Source: a bacterium (GTDB lineage Bacteria > Patescibacteriota > Minisyncoccia > Ryanbacterales > 2-02-FULL-48-12). Taken from it: a stretch of DNA of 11,910 nucleotides. Positions within the stretch are counted from its first letter, which is position 1. Every line of letters begins with the position of its first letter. The notes below the pieces were generated by a model. That model did not search any database and was not told the DNA's origin. It worked only from the letters and a program-made list of their open reading frames with translations. The DNA lies in the NCBI GenBank assembly GCA_005239605.1, contig SBBS01000090.1, positions 1 through 11,910 on the forward strand, written 5' to 3'. Of the stretch, positions 1 to 6,436 are shown piece after piece. The translations under genes and the position numbers were made by a program.

Positions 1-1
1 C

Positions 2-58
2 TTCAATGCAAAAACGCGACATTATGAAGCAGATAGATATGGTGTTTTGAAGCAATGA
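2..58 (+). CDS. Possible C-terminal tail of an upstream gene (partial)
   Basis: One frame is open from the window edge to a TGA at 56-58 and encodes 18 residues ending in ADRYGVLKQ. The charged, aromatic composition looks protein-like, and the end lies just upstream of the promoter of the next gene. Eighteen codons are too few to name a family, and a chance open frame of this length is quite possible. A competing start at position 6 gives only a 14-residue frame. Confidence 0.3.
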   Translation, partial: FNAKTRHYEADRYGVLKQ

Positions 59-65
59 TAAGTGG

Positions 66-94
66 TGGCAAGGTGGGGCGGATTCGTATATAAT
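66..94 (+). promoter_or_regulatory. Promoter of the metalloprotease gene, leaderless type
   Basis: A perfect TATAAT lies at 89-94, with a weak TGGCAA -35-like hexamer at 66-71, 17 bp upstream. The ATG at 101 is only 6 nt after the -10 box. Transcription would therefore start at or next to the A of the ATG, giving a leaderless mRNA. No Shine-Dalgarno is present. This box is the main reason to prefer the start at 101. Confidence 0.6.
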
Positions 95-100
95 TTGAGC

Positions 101-1075
101 ATGAAAGAAGGTTCATCCATTGAACGTGTTTTTGGCAAAAATATTTCACAGGAAAATAAAGAGGAAATTCTCAAATCATATGAGGATACATTTCGCAATC
201 AGAGTTTTGAGGATATAAAGGATATTGAAATAGAAAAAACTCCAGAGCAGCTGGAGGTCATCTCTCTTGCTAACAAGGCGACCAATGCAATTCGGCGGCA
301 ATACAGGCTCACCGATTTCAATGTGCCGCCAGAGAATATACATATCATTAAAGCTGGGGAGTGGCAATCAGAAGGAGAAGCATTTTTTGTAGCGAACAAC
401 CAAGCTATAGCTGCAAGAGAAATGAATATTCGCACACAATTTGCAAAACGCATTATTCACGAGATGATTCATTTCAAATCGTATGGAGCGGCTCATGCGC
501 GAGAAAAAGACCGCATATTAGATGATTACCGATGCGGACTTACGGTACATGCGCGGGAAGATGGGAGATTGTATTTCGGCAACCTTAACGAAGCAGTCAC
601 CGAAGAGCTTGCGAAACGGGCGCTGCTGAAAGAAATCGGAAATGAATTATTCACGGAGGAGACCAAGGAAACCGACCGAATAAAACAGCGATACCCCGAT
701 TCCATTGACGAGAATGGCAACCCACTTTTTACAGAAGATACCTATGAAGCGCATATTGCTGGAACAGAAGGCAAGAAAGTAATGATTGAGACAAAGAATT
801 TCACCTACCAGGAACAGCGGGATGTATTTTGGACGCTTGTAGATAAAATCAATAATTTTGATGCTCAAATGGGTGAAGAGCGCAAATTCAAGAACAGGGA
901 AGATGTTTTTCAAATGTTTGCAAAAGCCGCAATGACAGGCAATCTGCTCCCGCTCGGGCGCACGATTGAGAATATGTTTGGCAAGGGAACGCTGCGGAAA
1001 ATTGGGGAACTGGATTCTGATATAAAGAAACAAAAAGAGTTTGTAGAAAATTTAGAAATCCTTCGCAATGATTAA
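101..1075 (+). CDS. Putative HExxH zinc metalloprotease (gluzincin-like)
   Basis: This is a 324-residue protein with no signal peptide or membrane segment, so probably cytoplasmic. The visible signature is HEMIH at residues 120-124 inside a helix-like FAKRIIHEMIHF, the HExxH zinc-binding and catalytic motif. It is followed about 40 residues later by NEAVTEE (163-169), whose Glu residues could supply the third zinc ligand as in gluzincins. The N-terminal 60 and C-terminal 130 residues are charged, helix-rich and unrecognised. The start at 101 was chosen over an upstream in-frame GTG at 62 because a TATAAT box ends 6 nt before it and the longer start would place the promoter inside the gene. 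I cannot assign a named peptidase family or substrate. The zincin fold is well supported, but proteolytic activity is inferred. Confidence 0.72.
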   Translation: MKEGSSIERVFGKNISQENKEEILKSYEDTFRNQSFEDIKDIEIEKTPEQLEVISLANKATNAIRRQYRLTDFNVPPENIHIIKAGEWQSEGEAFFVANNQAIAAREMNIRTQFAKRIIHEMIHFKSYGAAHAREKDRILDDYRCGLTVHAREDGRLYFGNLNEAVTEELAKRALLKEIGNELFTEETKETDRIKQRYPDSIDENGNPLFTEDTYEAHIAGTEGKKVMIETKNFTYQEQRDVFWTLVDKINNFDAQMGEERKFKNREDVFQMFAKAAMTGNLLPLGRTIENMFGKGTLRKIGELDSDIKKQKEFVENLEILRND

Positions 1076-1083
1076 AGATTGAA

Positions 1084-1112
1084 TTGTAAAATACACCACA
1101 TTTTGCTAGTCT
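1084..1112 (+). promoter_or_regulatory. Candidate promoter for the HicB-like stub
   Basis: TTGTAA at 1084-1089 and TAGTCT at 1107-1112 are separated by 17 bp, and the -10 ends 7 nt before the ATG at 1120. The -35 matches consensus at 4 of 6 positions and the -10 at 3 of 6. The geometry is like the other short-leader promoters here, but the boxes are weak. Confidence 0.35.
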
Positions 1113-1119
1113 TTATGAT

Positions 1120-1242
1120 ATGGTAAAAAATAATACGAAACAACACAGGCGTTTTATTGCGTATACGCCCGCGCTTGATGTTTCCACCTCCGGAAAATCC
1201 GAGGACGCATATCTTTTGTGGAAGGATAACCGTGCTGGATAA
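1120..1242 (+). pseudogene. Short ORF resembling a truncated HicB-type antitoxin
   Basis: A 40-codon frame runs from ATG 1120 to TAA 1240-1242. Its central part, RRFIAYTPALDVSTSGKS, resembles the first strands of HicB-fold antitoxins, which typically read as an aromatic/AxxPxLxxxxxGxT pattern followed by an EEA helix. Here the helix region (SEDAYLLWKDN) is cut short by the stop. The remaining HicB fold and DNA-binding tail are absent, and no HicA-like toxin lies beside it. It may be a remnant of a toxin-antitoxin pair, or a real micro-protein with a partial HicB-like sheet. The resemblance is from memory of the family pattern only. Confidence 0.4.
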
Positions 1243-1266
1243 ATATTATAAGTTAACAAATTTTAT

Positions 1267-1665
1267 ATGAACAGAATCGCGCATTTTGAGATTCATGCGG
1301 ACGATCCGGAGCGGGCCGCAAAGTTTTACAAGGAAGTGTTCGGGTGGGACATCCAAAAATGGGAGGGGGGCAGTATGGAGTATTGGATGGTTATGACCGC
1401 ACCCAAAGAGAGCGCCGAGCCGGGTATCAACGGCGGTCTTATGCGGCGTATGGGCGCTGCTCCCGCAGATGGGGCGCCAGTGAGCGCCTATGTTTGCACT
1501 GTGCAAGTGGAGAATATCGACGCAGTTATGGCGGCCATTGAGAATGCGGGTGGTAAGCTCGCGCTTCCTAAGTTTGCCATCCCCGGCATGGCATGGCAGG
1601 CGTACTACAAAGACACCGAAGGCAATATCTTCGGTATTCATCAGCCGGACACGCAGGCGAAATAG
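1267..1665 (+). CDS. VOC superfamily (glyoxalase/bleomycin-resistance fold) protein
   Basis: This is a 132-residue protein of typical single-chain VOC length. It opens with HFEIHADDPERAAKFYKEVF (residues 6-25), the classic first betaalphabeta module, where the early His is commonly a metal ligand and the FYKEVFGW helix is diagnostic. The second module starts near VSAYVCTVQVENID and ends with KDTEGNIFGIHQPD, where the Glu of the DTEGN turn is the usual second-half ligand. VOC proteins act as dimers in glyoxalase, dioxygenase, epimerase or antibiotic-binding roles, and the substrate cannot be told from sequence. No Shine-Dalgarno precedes the ATG. An AT-rich TATTATAAG stretch at 1244-1252 could be a -10, giving a very short leader. 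leuS follows 47 bp downstream. Confidence 0.85.
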   Translation: MNRIAHFEIHADDPERAAKFYKEVFGWDIQKWEGGSMEYWMVMTAPKESAEPGINGGLMRRMGAAPADGAPVSAYVCTVQVENIDAVMAAIENAGGKLALPKFAIPGMAWQAYYKDTEGNIFGIHQPDTQAK

Positions 1666-1700
1666 ATTCCCGTCAAGTACCCAAATGGACTATCTTGCGG

Positions 1701-1706
1701 TATCTT
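1701..1706 (+). promoter_or_regulatory. Possible -10 box for leuS
   Basis: TATCTT at 1701-1706 ends exactly 6 nt before the ATG at 1713, the same spacing as three other start sites in the window. No convincing -35 is visible 17 bp upstream (TACCCA). leuS might alternatively be co-transcribed with the VOC gene, since only 47 bp separate them and no terminator is seen. Confidence 0.35.
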
Positions 1707-1712
1707 ATGTGT

Positions 1713-4265
1713 ATGCCGTCAAAATACAATCCGCAAAAAATTGAAAAAAAGTGGCAAAAGGTGTGGGAGCAAAAAAAGCTCTACAAAACTTCCAACACGT
1801 CTCAAAAAAAGAAATACTACGCGCTGATTGAGTTTCCGTATCCCTCTGGGGATGGTTTGCATGTGGGGCATGTGCGAAGCTACACCGCTATGGACATAGT
1901 CGCGCGCAAACGCCGCATGCAAGGGCACAATGTGCTCTATCCCATAGGGTGGGACGCGTTTGGCCTCCCCACGGAAAACTACGCCATCAAAACCGGCAGT
2001 CACCCAAAGATTGTTACTAAGCGAAACACTGACACCTTTCGGCGGCAGTTAAAGTCGCTCGGATTTTCATTTGATTGGTCGCGCGAGATTAACACCACAG
2101 ACCCCGATTATTACAAATGGACTCAGTGGATTTTTTTGAAATTCTTTGAAGCGGGGCTTGCGTACAAAGCCCGCACATTTATCAATTGGTGCACTAAATG
2201 CAAAATCGGCCTTGCAAATGAAGAGGTGGTCGCGGGACGGTGCGAGCGGTGCGGCGGCGAGGTGGTCAGGCGCGAGAAGGAACAATGGATGCTCAAGATC
2301 ACTGCATACGCAGAGAAACTTTTGAAAGGGCTGCAAGATGTTGATTATATCCCTGAAGCGAAAATTCAACAGGAGAATTGGATAGGGAGATCAGAAGGAG
2401 CAACTATAAAATTCAAAGTTCAAAGTTCAAAGTTCAAAATTAATGAGGAAATTGAAATATTTACCACGCGCGCGGACACGCTTTTTGGCGCAACGTACCT
2501 GGCGCTTTCGCCGGAACACAAACTGATTGCAAAACGCAAAATGCAGATAGTAAATTGGAAAGAGGTTGAAAGTTATATAACCGCAACGAAAAAGAAAACG
2601 GATATCGAGCACACGGCCGAAGGAAAAGAAAAAACAGGTATGGAGTTGAAAGGCATCAAAGCGATTAATCCTGCGACCAAAGAGGAGATCCCTATCTGGG
2701 TTTCCGATTACGTGCTTGCGGGCTACGGCACAGGGGCAATCATGGCGGTGCCCGCTCACGACGAGCGTGATTTTGAATTTGCAAAAAAGTTTGGATTGCC
2801 TGTACGGGAAGTCATTCAACAACCAAATGTATCTGTACTCAATACGGCGTACGCTGGTGAAGGTGTCTTGGTCAATTCCAGCTCATTCACCGGCATGCAA
2901 AGCATTGAGGCAAAAAAAGCGATTGCAGAATTTGTTGGGGGCAAAATCACTATACAATATAAACTGCGCGACTGGATTTTTTCGCGCCAGCGGTATTGGG
3001 GAGAGCCGATACCATTAATTTTTTGTGAACGGTGCAAAAAATTAATAAAAAGTTCAAAGTTCAAAGTTCAAAGTTCAAAGTTTATAAAAGGTGAATTATT
3101 AAATCCAGGGTGGATTCCGATAAAAGAAAAAGATTTGCCTGTTGAGCTGCCTCATGTAAAATCGTATACACCGACCGATACCGGCGAGTCGCCGCTTGCG
3201 GGTATTGCGTCATGGGTGCGGGTGAAGTGTCCTCGCTGCGGCGGCGCGGCGCGGCGCGAAACAGACGTTATGCCAAACTGGGCAGGCAGTTCATGGTACT
3301 TCCTTGCATATCTGATGAGTAAAAAGGCTTTTAAGAATAAAACCTCAATTGGAAATTGGAAATTGGAAATTGGAAATTTTAGGCATTTTATGCCTGTTGA
3401 TTGGTACAACGGCGGCATGGAACACACAGTTCTTCATCTTTTATACTCGCGGTTTTGGAATCAGTTTTTACATGATATCAAATTAGTTCCCACTGCCGAA
3501 CCATACAAAAAACGCACGTCGCACGGGCTTATTTTGGGTGAGGGGGGTGACAAAATGTCCAAGTCAAGGGGTAATGTAGTAAACCCCGACATGCTGGTGC
3601 GCGAGTTCGGTGCCGATGCTTTGCGTATGTACGAAATGTTCATAGGCCCGTTCAACCAAGCAGCCGTGTGGGATCCGCGGGGTATTATCGGAACAAGGAG
3701 ATTCCTTGAAAGAACATGGAATCTAATTTCCAATTTCCAAAAACCAAGTTCCAAACAAGATCTAATTTCCAAAAACAAATCTTCAAACCAAAAGCGCATA
3801 GAGCAGTTATTGCATCAGACTATAAAGAAAGTTTCGGAAGATATAGAGAATTTGCGCATAAACACAGCGGTGAGTTCTTTAATGATCTTACTAAACGAAA
3901 TGGAAAAATCCGAAATCCGAAATCCGAAATTTGAAATGAGCTGCAAAAAAACGTTTTTGCGGTTACTTGCTCCGTTTGCGCCGCATATAGCCGAGGAACT
4001 GTGGCAGAAATCCGGCGGCAAAAAAAGTGTGCATCTTGAGCCGTGGCCCAAGTTTGACAAAACATTGATAACGGAAGATATAATCACTCTTGTTGTTCAA
4101 GTAAACGGGAAAATGCGCGCGACATTAAAAGCGTCGATCGGCATCTCGCAGAAGGAAGTCGAGCGGCTTGCATTTGCAGATGTGCGTGTTATAAAAGCGC
4201 TTGACGGAAAACATCCGGCGCGCGTGATTTATGTGCCCGGAAAGCTCATTAATTTTGTTCTATAG
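1713..4265 (+). CDS. leuS: Leucyl-tRNA synthetase with five heptamer-repeat inserts
   Basis: This is a class Ia aminoacyl-tRNA synthetase (850 residues) that charges tRNA-Leu with leucine and proofreads it. Visible landmarks are YPSGDGLHVGHVRSY with the HIGH-type HVGH at 50-53, zinc-knuckle cysteines C160, C163, C177 and C180, the CP1 editing domain from about 225 to 415 (TTRADTLFG; AVPAHDERDFEFA), RQRYWGEPIP, a second cysteine set C438/C441 and C506/C509, WAGSSWYF, KMSKS at 614-618 and the anticodon-binding LAPFAPHIAEELW. The start at 1713 gives the family N-terminus (KYNPQKIEKKWQKVWE). An ATG two codons earlier (1707) is possible; an upstream in-frame extension to 1593 would overlap the VOC gene. 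Five arrays of 7-bp units interrupt the frame in loops near residues 234-243, 447-456, 545-554, 671-693 and 732-741 without breaking any catalytic motif. The frame stays open, so the enzyme is presumably functional. Confidence 0.96.
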   Translation: MPSKYNPQKIEKKWQKVWEQKKLYKTSNTSQKKKYYALIEFPYPSGDGLHVGHVRSYTAMDIVARKRRMQGHNVLYPIGWDAFGLPTENYAIKTGSHPKIVTKRNTDTFRRQLKSLGFSFDWSREINTTDPDYYKWTQWIFLKFFEAGLAYKARTFINWCTKCKIGLANEEVVAGRCERCGGEVVRREKEQWMLKITAYAEKLLKGLQDVDYIPEAKIQQENWIGRSEGATIKFKVQSSKFKINEEIEIFTTRADTLFGATYLALSPEHKLIAKRKMQIVNWKEVESYITATKKKTDIEHTAEGKEKTGMELKGIKAINPATKEEIPIWVSDYVLAGYGTGAIMAVPAHDERDFEFAKKFGLPVREVIQQPNVSVLNTAYAGEGVLVNSSSFTGMQSIEAKKAIAEFVGGKITIQYKLRDWIFSRQRYWGEPIPLIFCERCKKLIKSSKFKVQSSKFIKGELLNPGWIPIKEKDLPVELPHVKSYTPTDTGESPLAGIASWVRVKCPRCGGAARRETDVMPNWAGSSWYFLAYLMSKKAFKNKTSIGNWKLEIGNFRHFMPVDWYNGGMEHTVLHLLYSRFWNQFLHDIKLVPTAEPYKKRTSHGLILGEGGDKMSKSRGNVVNPDMLVREFGADALRMYEMFIGPFNQAAVWDPRGIIGTRRFLERTWNLISNFQKPSSKQDLISKNKSSNQKRIEQLLHQTIKKVSEDIENLRINTAVSSLMILLNEMEKSEIRNPKFEMSCKKTFLRLLAPFAPHIAEELWQKSGGKKSVHLEPWPKFDKTLITEDIITLVVQVNGKMRATLKASIGISQKEVERLAFADVRVIKALDGKHPARVIYVPGKLINFVL
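2412..2439 (+). repeat. Heptamer array 1 in leuS (TTCAAAG x4)
   Basis: Four tandem copies of TTCAAAG (last copy TTCAAAA) span 28 bp. They are read in frame as FKVQSSK-type peptide, leuS residues about 234-243, in a loop at the start of the CP1 editing domain. Confidence 0.9.
3053..3080 (+). repeat. Heptamer array 2 in leuS (TTCAAAG x4)
   Basis: Four perfect copies of the same TTCAAAG unit span 28 bp, in the same orientation as array 1 and encoding the same KFKVQSSKF peptide (about residues 447-456). They lie between the second cysteine pair and the catalytic core, where other LeuRS have a short linker. Confidence 0.92.
3347..3374 (+). repeat. Heptamer array 3 in leuS (AATTGGA x4)
   Basis: Four perfect copies of AATTGGA (28 bp) encode GNWKLEIGN (about residues 545-554). 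The array sits in the loop between WAGSSWYF and MPVDWYNGG, where the length of LeuRS proteins commonly varies. Confidence 0.92.
3725..3790 (+). repeat. Degenerate heptamer array 4 in leuS (AATTTCC family)
   Basis: Two perfect AATTTCC units (3725-3738) are followed by AAAAACC, AAGTTCC and further decayed copies, then another TAATTTCC and AAA-rich units to about 3790. AATTTCC is the reverse complement of the array 3 unit in a different phase, so this is the same family inverted. The encoded segment (residues about 671-693, rich in N, S, K and Q) lies before the anticodon-binding domain. Confidence 0.7.
3906..3933 (+). repeat. Heptamer array 5 in leuS (AAATCCG x4)
   Basis: Three perfect AAATCCG units and one degenerate AAATTTG make 28 bp, encoding KSEIRNPKFE (about residues 732-741), just before the conserved LAPFAPHIAEELW helix. 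Confidence 0.88.
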
Positions 4266-4277
4266 GAGGAAGACGTT

Positions 4278-4379
4278 GTGAAATTTATTGCATATCCGTA
4301 CTGGAGCGCTCTTTTTTTATCGCATAGCATCATTCTTTTCTGTGTCTTGCTGTTTTTGTGGATTCCGGCTGTTTATTAG
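4278..4379 (+). CDS. Small single-span membrane peptide, unrecognised
   Basis: A 33-codon frame begins with GTG at 4278 and ends with TAG at 4377-4379. A perfect AGGAGG at 4264-4269 overlaps the leuS stop codon (TAG 4263-4265) and lies 8 nt before the GTG, an ideal Shine-Dalgarno. The peptide begins MKFIAYPYWS and continues into a hydrophobic segment of about 20 residues (ALFLSHSIILFCVLLFLW), a probable transmembrane helix ending IPAVY. Its position suggests translation from the leuS mRNA. The stop codon is the first base triplet of the large stem-loop that follows, so the hairpin could act in termination or mRNA 3'-end protection. I know no family for it. The Shine-Dalgarno and hydrophobicity support a real gene, but its shortness leaves doubt. 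Confidence 0.5.
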   Translation: MKFIAYPYWSALFLSHSIILFCVLLFLWIPAVY

Positions 4380-4429
4380 ATCTGTCCCTTAATAAATTTC
4401 ACTCTAAAATTTATTAAGGGACAGGTCTA
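4377..4429 (+). repeat. Long REP-like stem-loop after leuS
   Basis: Arms 4382-4399 and 4407-4424 are perfect 18-bp reverse complements (CTGTCCCTTAATAAATTT) around a 7-nt loop. Through one G-U pair the stem extends to 23 bp (4377-4399 with 4407-4429). No U-tract follows directly, so it is not a standard intrinsic terminator by itself. The AGACCTGTCCC-type edge looks like a dispersed palindromic (REP-like) element, which is inferred. Confidence 0.85.
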
Positions 4430-4437
4430 ATCATGCC

Positions 4438-4463
4438 AAGGACTCTCTACGGGTCCTTTTTTT
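4438..4463 (+). terminator. Likely intrinsic terminator of the leuS transcript
   Basis: AAGGAC at 4438-4443 pairs with GTCCTT at 4453-4458 (6 bp, 9-nt loop), and T residues run to 4463. The stem is short but the U-tract is good and the position between leuS and glmS is right. Confidence 0.6.
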
Positions 4464-4523
4464 GTCCAAAAGAATGCCCGCATGCGTTATAGTAAGTGTG
4501 TTATGTGTGACAAATATCATTCA

Positions 4524-4559
4524 TTTGAGTAATCCTTCGCTTTGCTCAGGATGCTCAAA
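4524..4559. repeat. Imperfect hairpin upstream of glmS
   Basis: TTTGAG (4524-4529) pairs with CTCAAA (4554-4559), and ATCCT (4532-4536) pairs with AGGAT (4548-4552), with a small internal loop and an 11-nt terminal loop. It is 33 bp before the glmS start. It may be a dispersed repeat or part of the glmS 5' leader. The rest of 4464-4591 holds only two TATAGT hexamers (4488-4493 and 4563-4568) that could be -10 boxes, and no Shine-Dalgarno. Confidence 0.45.
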
Positions 4560-4591
4560 AGTTATAGTCGCTAACGTTCCTTATTTTTGGC

Positions 4592-6436
4592 ATGTGCGGA
4601 ATTATTTCATATATAGGAAAACAGGACGCATTACCCATTCTTCTGGATGGGTTATATCGGCTTGAGTACCGGGGGTATGACTCGGCTGGCATTGCGATTA
4701 TTGATCATGACGGAAATGTATGTCATATGCGTACGGCAGGTCGCGTGGATGAATTGGCCAATTTGCTTGCGGCGCATCCGGTGCAAGGCTCTTTTGGCAT
4801 TGCGCACACACGTTGGGCCACGCACGGCGCGCCGAGCGCCGCAAACGCGCATCCGCACGCCGATTGCAAAAATAACGTGTTTGTAGCGCATAACGGCATT
4901 GTGGAAAATCATGCCAAACTCCGCGCCGCGTTGGAACGCGAAGGGCATATATTTGCGTCTGAAACCGACAGCGAGGTTTTTGCGCATTTAATTGAGCGCG
5001 CGCTTGGGTTCTTAGGGAATGCGGGAACTTTGGAGGATGCCGTGTCGGAAGCATTGCGGCACGTGGAAGGCGCCTACGGGATTGCGGTAGTAAGCAAAAA
5101 ACATCCGCAAAAACTGGTTGTAGCGCGAAGGAGCTCGCCGTTATTGCTGGGAATAGGAGACAATGAATTCTTTGCGGCGTCCGACAGTTCCGCTCTTTTG
5201 CGGCATACGCGCCGTATTATTTATTTGGATGATAATGAGCTTGGGGTTTTAACGCCCGATGGATACGAAGTGCGCAATATCCGGCACAAACCGGTACCGA
5301 AGCAGATAGAATTACTGACGGGATCCCCTGAAGATATGGAAAAAGGCGGATACGATCATTTTATGGAAAAGGAAATTCATGAAGCGCCGGATGTTCTTCG
5401 CAATGCCCTGCGCGGGCGCGTGCTTTACGAGGACGGAACGGCAAAATTGAGCGCGCTTGACGCGTCTGCCGATAAGCTTTCACGGATAAACCGGATTATT
5501 TTTTTATCGCAGGGCACGTCGTATTACGCGGGTCTCGCGGGGAAATATATGATGGAAGAACTTGCCGGTGTTCCGTCAGAGACGCTGTATGCATCCGAAT
5601 TTCGTTATGCGCCTCCTCCATTGAATGAACAGACGCTTGTGGTGGCGATTTCTCAATCAGGGGAAACGGCAGATACCTTGGAGGCGGTTCGGGAAGCTCA
5701 TCGGCATCATGTTCCTACGCTTGCCATTGTAAATGTGGTTGGATCATCCATTGCGCGCGAAGCAGGCATGGGTATTTATAACTACGCAGGGCCTGAAATT
5801 GGCGTTGCGTCCACAAAAGCGTTTATTTCGCAATTGGCTGTTCTCTCTCTTGCGGCGGTTTGGTTTGGCCGCCAGCGAAATTTGTCGGTATTGCGCGGAA
5901 GGGAAATTTTGCAAGAACTCCGGCAACTCCCGCATAAAGCAGAAAAAATACTTTCCAACGCCGCGCGCATTCGTGCACTCGCCGATGAGTATGCTTTGTA
6001 TGAGAATTTTTTCTTTTTGGGAAGAAAGTATAACTGGCCCGTTGCATTGGAAGGCGCTTTGAAATTAAAAGAAATATCATACACGCACGCGGAGGGATAC
6101 GCGTCGGGCGAGATGAAGCACGGTCCTATCGCGCTTGTTACGTCTGCTTTTCCTTCCGTGGTGGTTGCTCCTTCTGACAGTGTATATGAAAAATCCGTTT
6201 CAAACATTCATGAATTAAAAGCGCGCGGCGGCAAAGTTATCGCGGTGGCCACGGAAGGAAACACGGAAATTGTAAAAATTGCGGATCATGTCATGCATAT
6301 TCCCCGAACTCAAGAAATTCTTTCTCCGATTCTTACGGTGATTCCTCTGCAGTTGTTTGCCTACTTTATTGCAAAAAAGCGCGGGTGTGATATTGACAAA
6401 CCGCGCAATTTGGCTAAAAGTGTAACTGTTGAATAA
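4592..6436 (+). CDS. glmS: Glutamine--fructose-6-phosphate aminotransferase (isomerizing)
   Basis: GlmS makes glucosamine-6-phosphate from fructose-6-phosphate and glutamine, the entry step to UDP-GlcNAc and peptidoglycan. The 614-residue length is normal. The start is fixed by MCGIISYIG: after Met removal, Cys2 is the glutaminase nucleophile. The N-terminal glutaminase domain (to about 220) shows YRGYDSAGIA, HTRWATHG and HNGIVENH. The first SIS domain includes SQGTSYYAG and SQSGETADTLEAV (the latter from residue 353) and STKAF. The second includes ALEGALKLKEISYTHAEGY and GEMKHGPIALV. The C-terminus is the canonical NLAKSVTVE. No Shine-Dalgarno precedes the ATG. The 3' end overlaps the next gene by 8 nt. 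No glmS-ribozyme-like leader is evident. Confidence 0.97.
   Translation: MCGIISYIGKQDALPILLDGLYRLEYRGYDSAGIAIIDHDGNVCHMRTAGRVDELANLLAAHPVQGSFGIAHTRWATHGAPSAANAHPHADCKNNVFVAHNGIVENHAKLRAALEREGHIFASETDSEVFAHLIERALGFLGNAGTLEDAVSEALRHVEGAYGIAVVSKKHPQKLVVARRSSPLLLGIGDNEFFAASDSSALLRHTRRIIYLDDNELGVLTPDGYEVRNIRHKPVPKQIELLTGSPEDMEKGGYDHFMEKEIHEAPDVLRNALRGRVLYEDGTAKLSALDASADKLSRINRIIFLSQGTSYYAGLAGKYMMEELAGVPSETLYASEFRYAPPPLNEQTLVVAISQSGETADTLEAVREAHRHHVPTLAIVNVVGSSIAREAGMGIYNYAGPEIGVASTKAFISQLAVLSLAAVWFGRQRNLSVLRGREILQELRQLPHKAEKILSNAARIRALADEYALYENFFFLGRKYNWPVALEGALKLKEISYTHAEGYASGEMKHGPIALVTSAFPSVVVAPSDSVYEKSVSNIHELKARGGKVIAVATEGNTEIVKIADHVMHIPRTQEILSPILTVIPLQLFAYFIAKKRGCDIDKPRNLAKSVTVE

Noticed and set aside
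647..1033. 128-codon minus-strand ORF opposite the metalloprotease
   Set aside because: It is an antisense shadow of a gene with a clear zinc motif and has no promoter, Shine-Dalgarno or recognisable domain.
1593..1712. In-frame N-terminal extension of leuS
   Set aside because: It overlaps the VOC gene in another frame and adds 40 residues unlike any LeuRS; the family N-terminus begins at 1713.
2412..3933. CRISPR array
   Set aside because: The repeats are 7-bp direct tandems without spacers and lie inside a coding frame.
4380..4591. glmS ribozyme or riboswitch upstream of glmS
   Set aside because: The spacer is filled by a palindrome, a terminator and a small hairpin; I see no catalytic-core-like conserved segments, and the distance after the terminator is too short.
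4462..4665. 67-codon ORF overlapping the glmS start
   Set aside because: It runs through the glmS leader and first codons in another frame, has no ribosome-binding site and no family features.
5782..6207. 141-codon minus-strand ORF opposite glmS
   Set aside because: It lies entirely within the conserved second SIS domain of GlmS and shows no protein-family signal.
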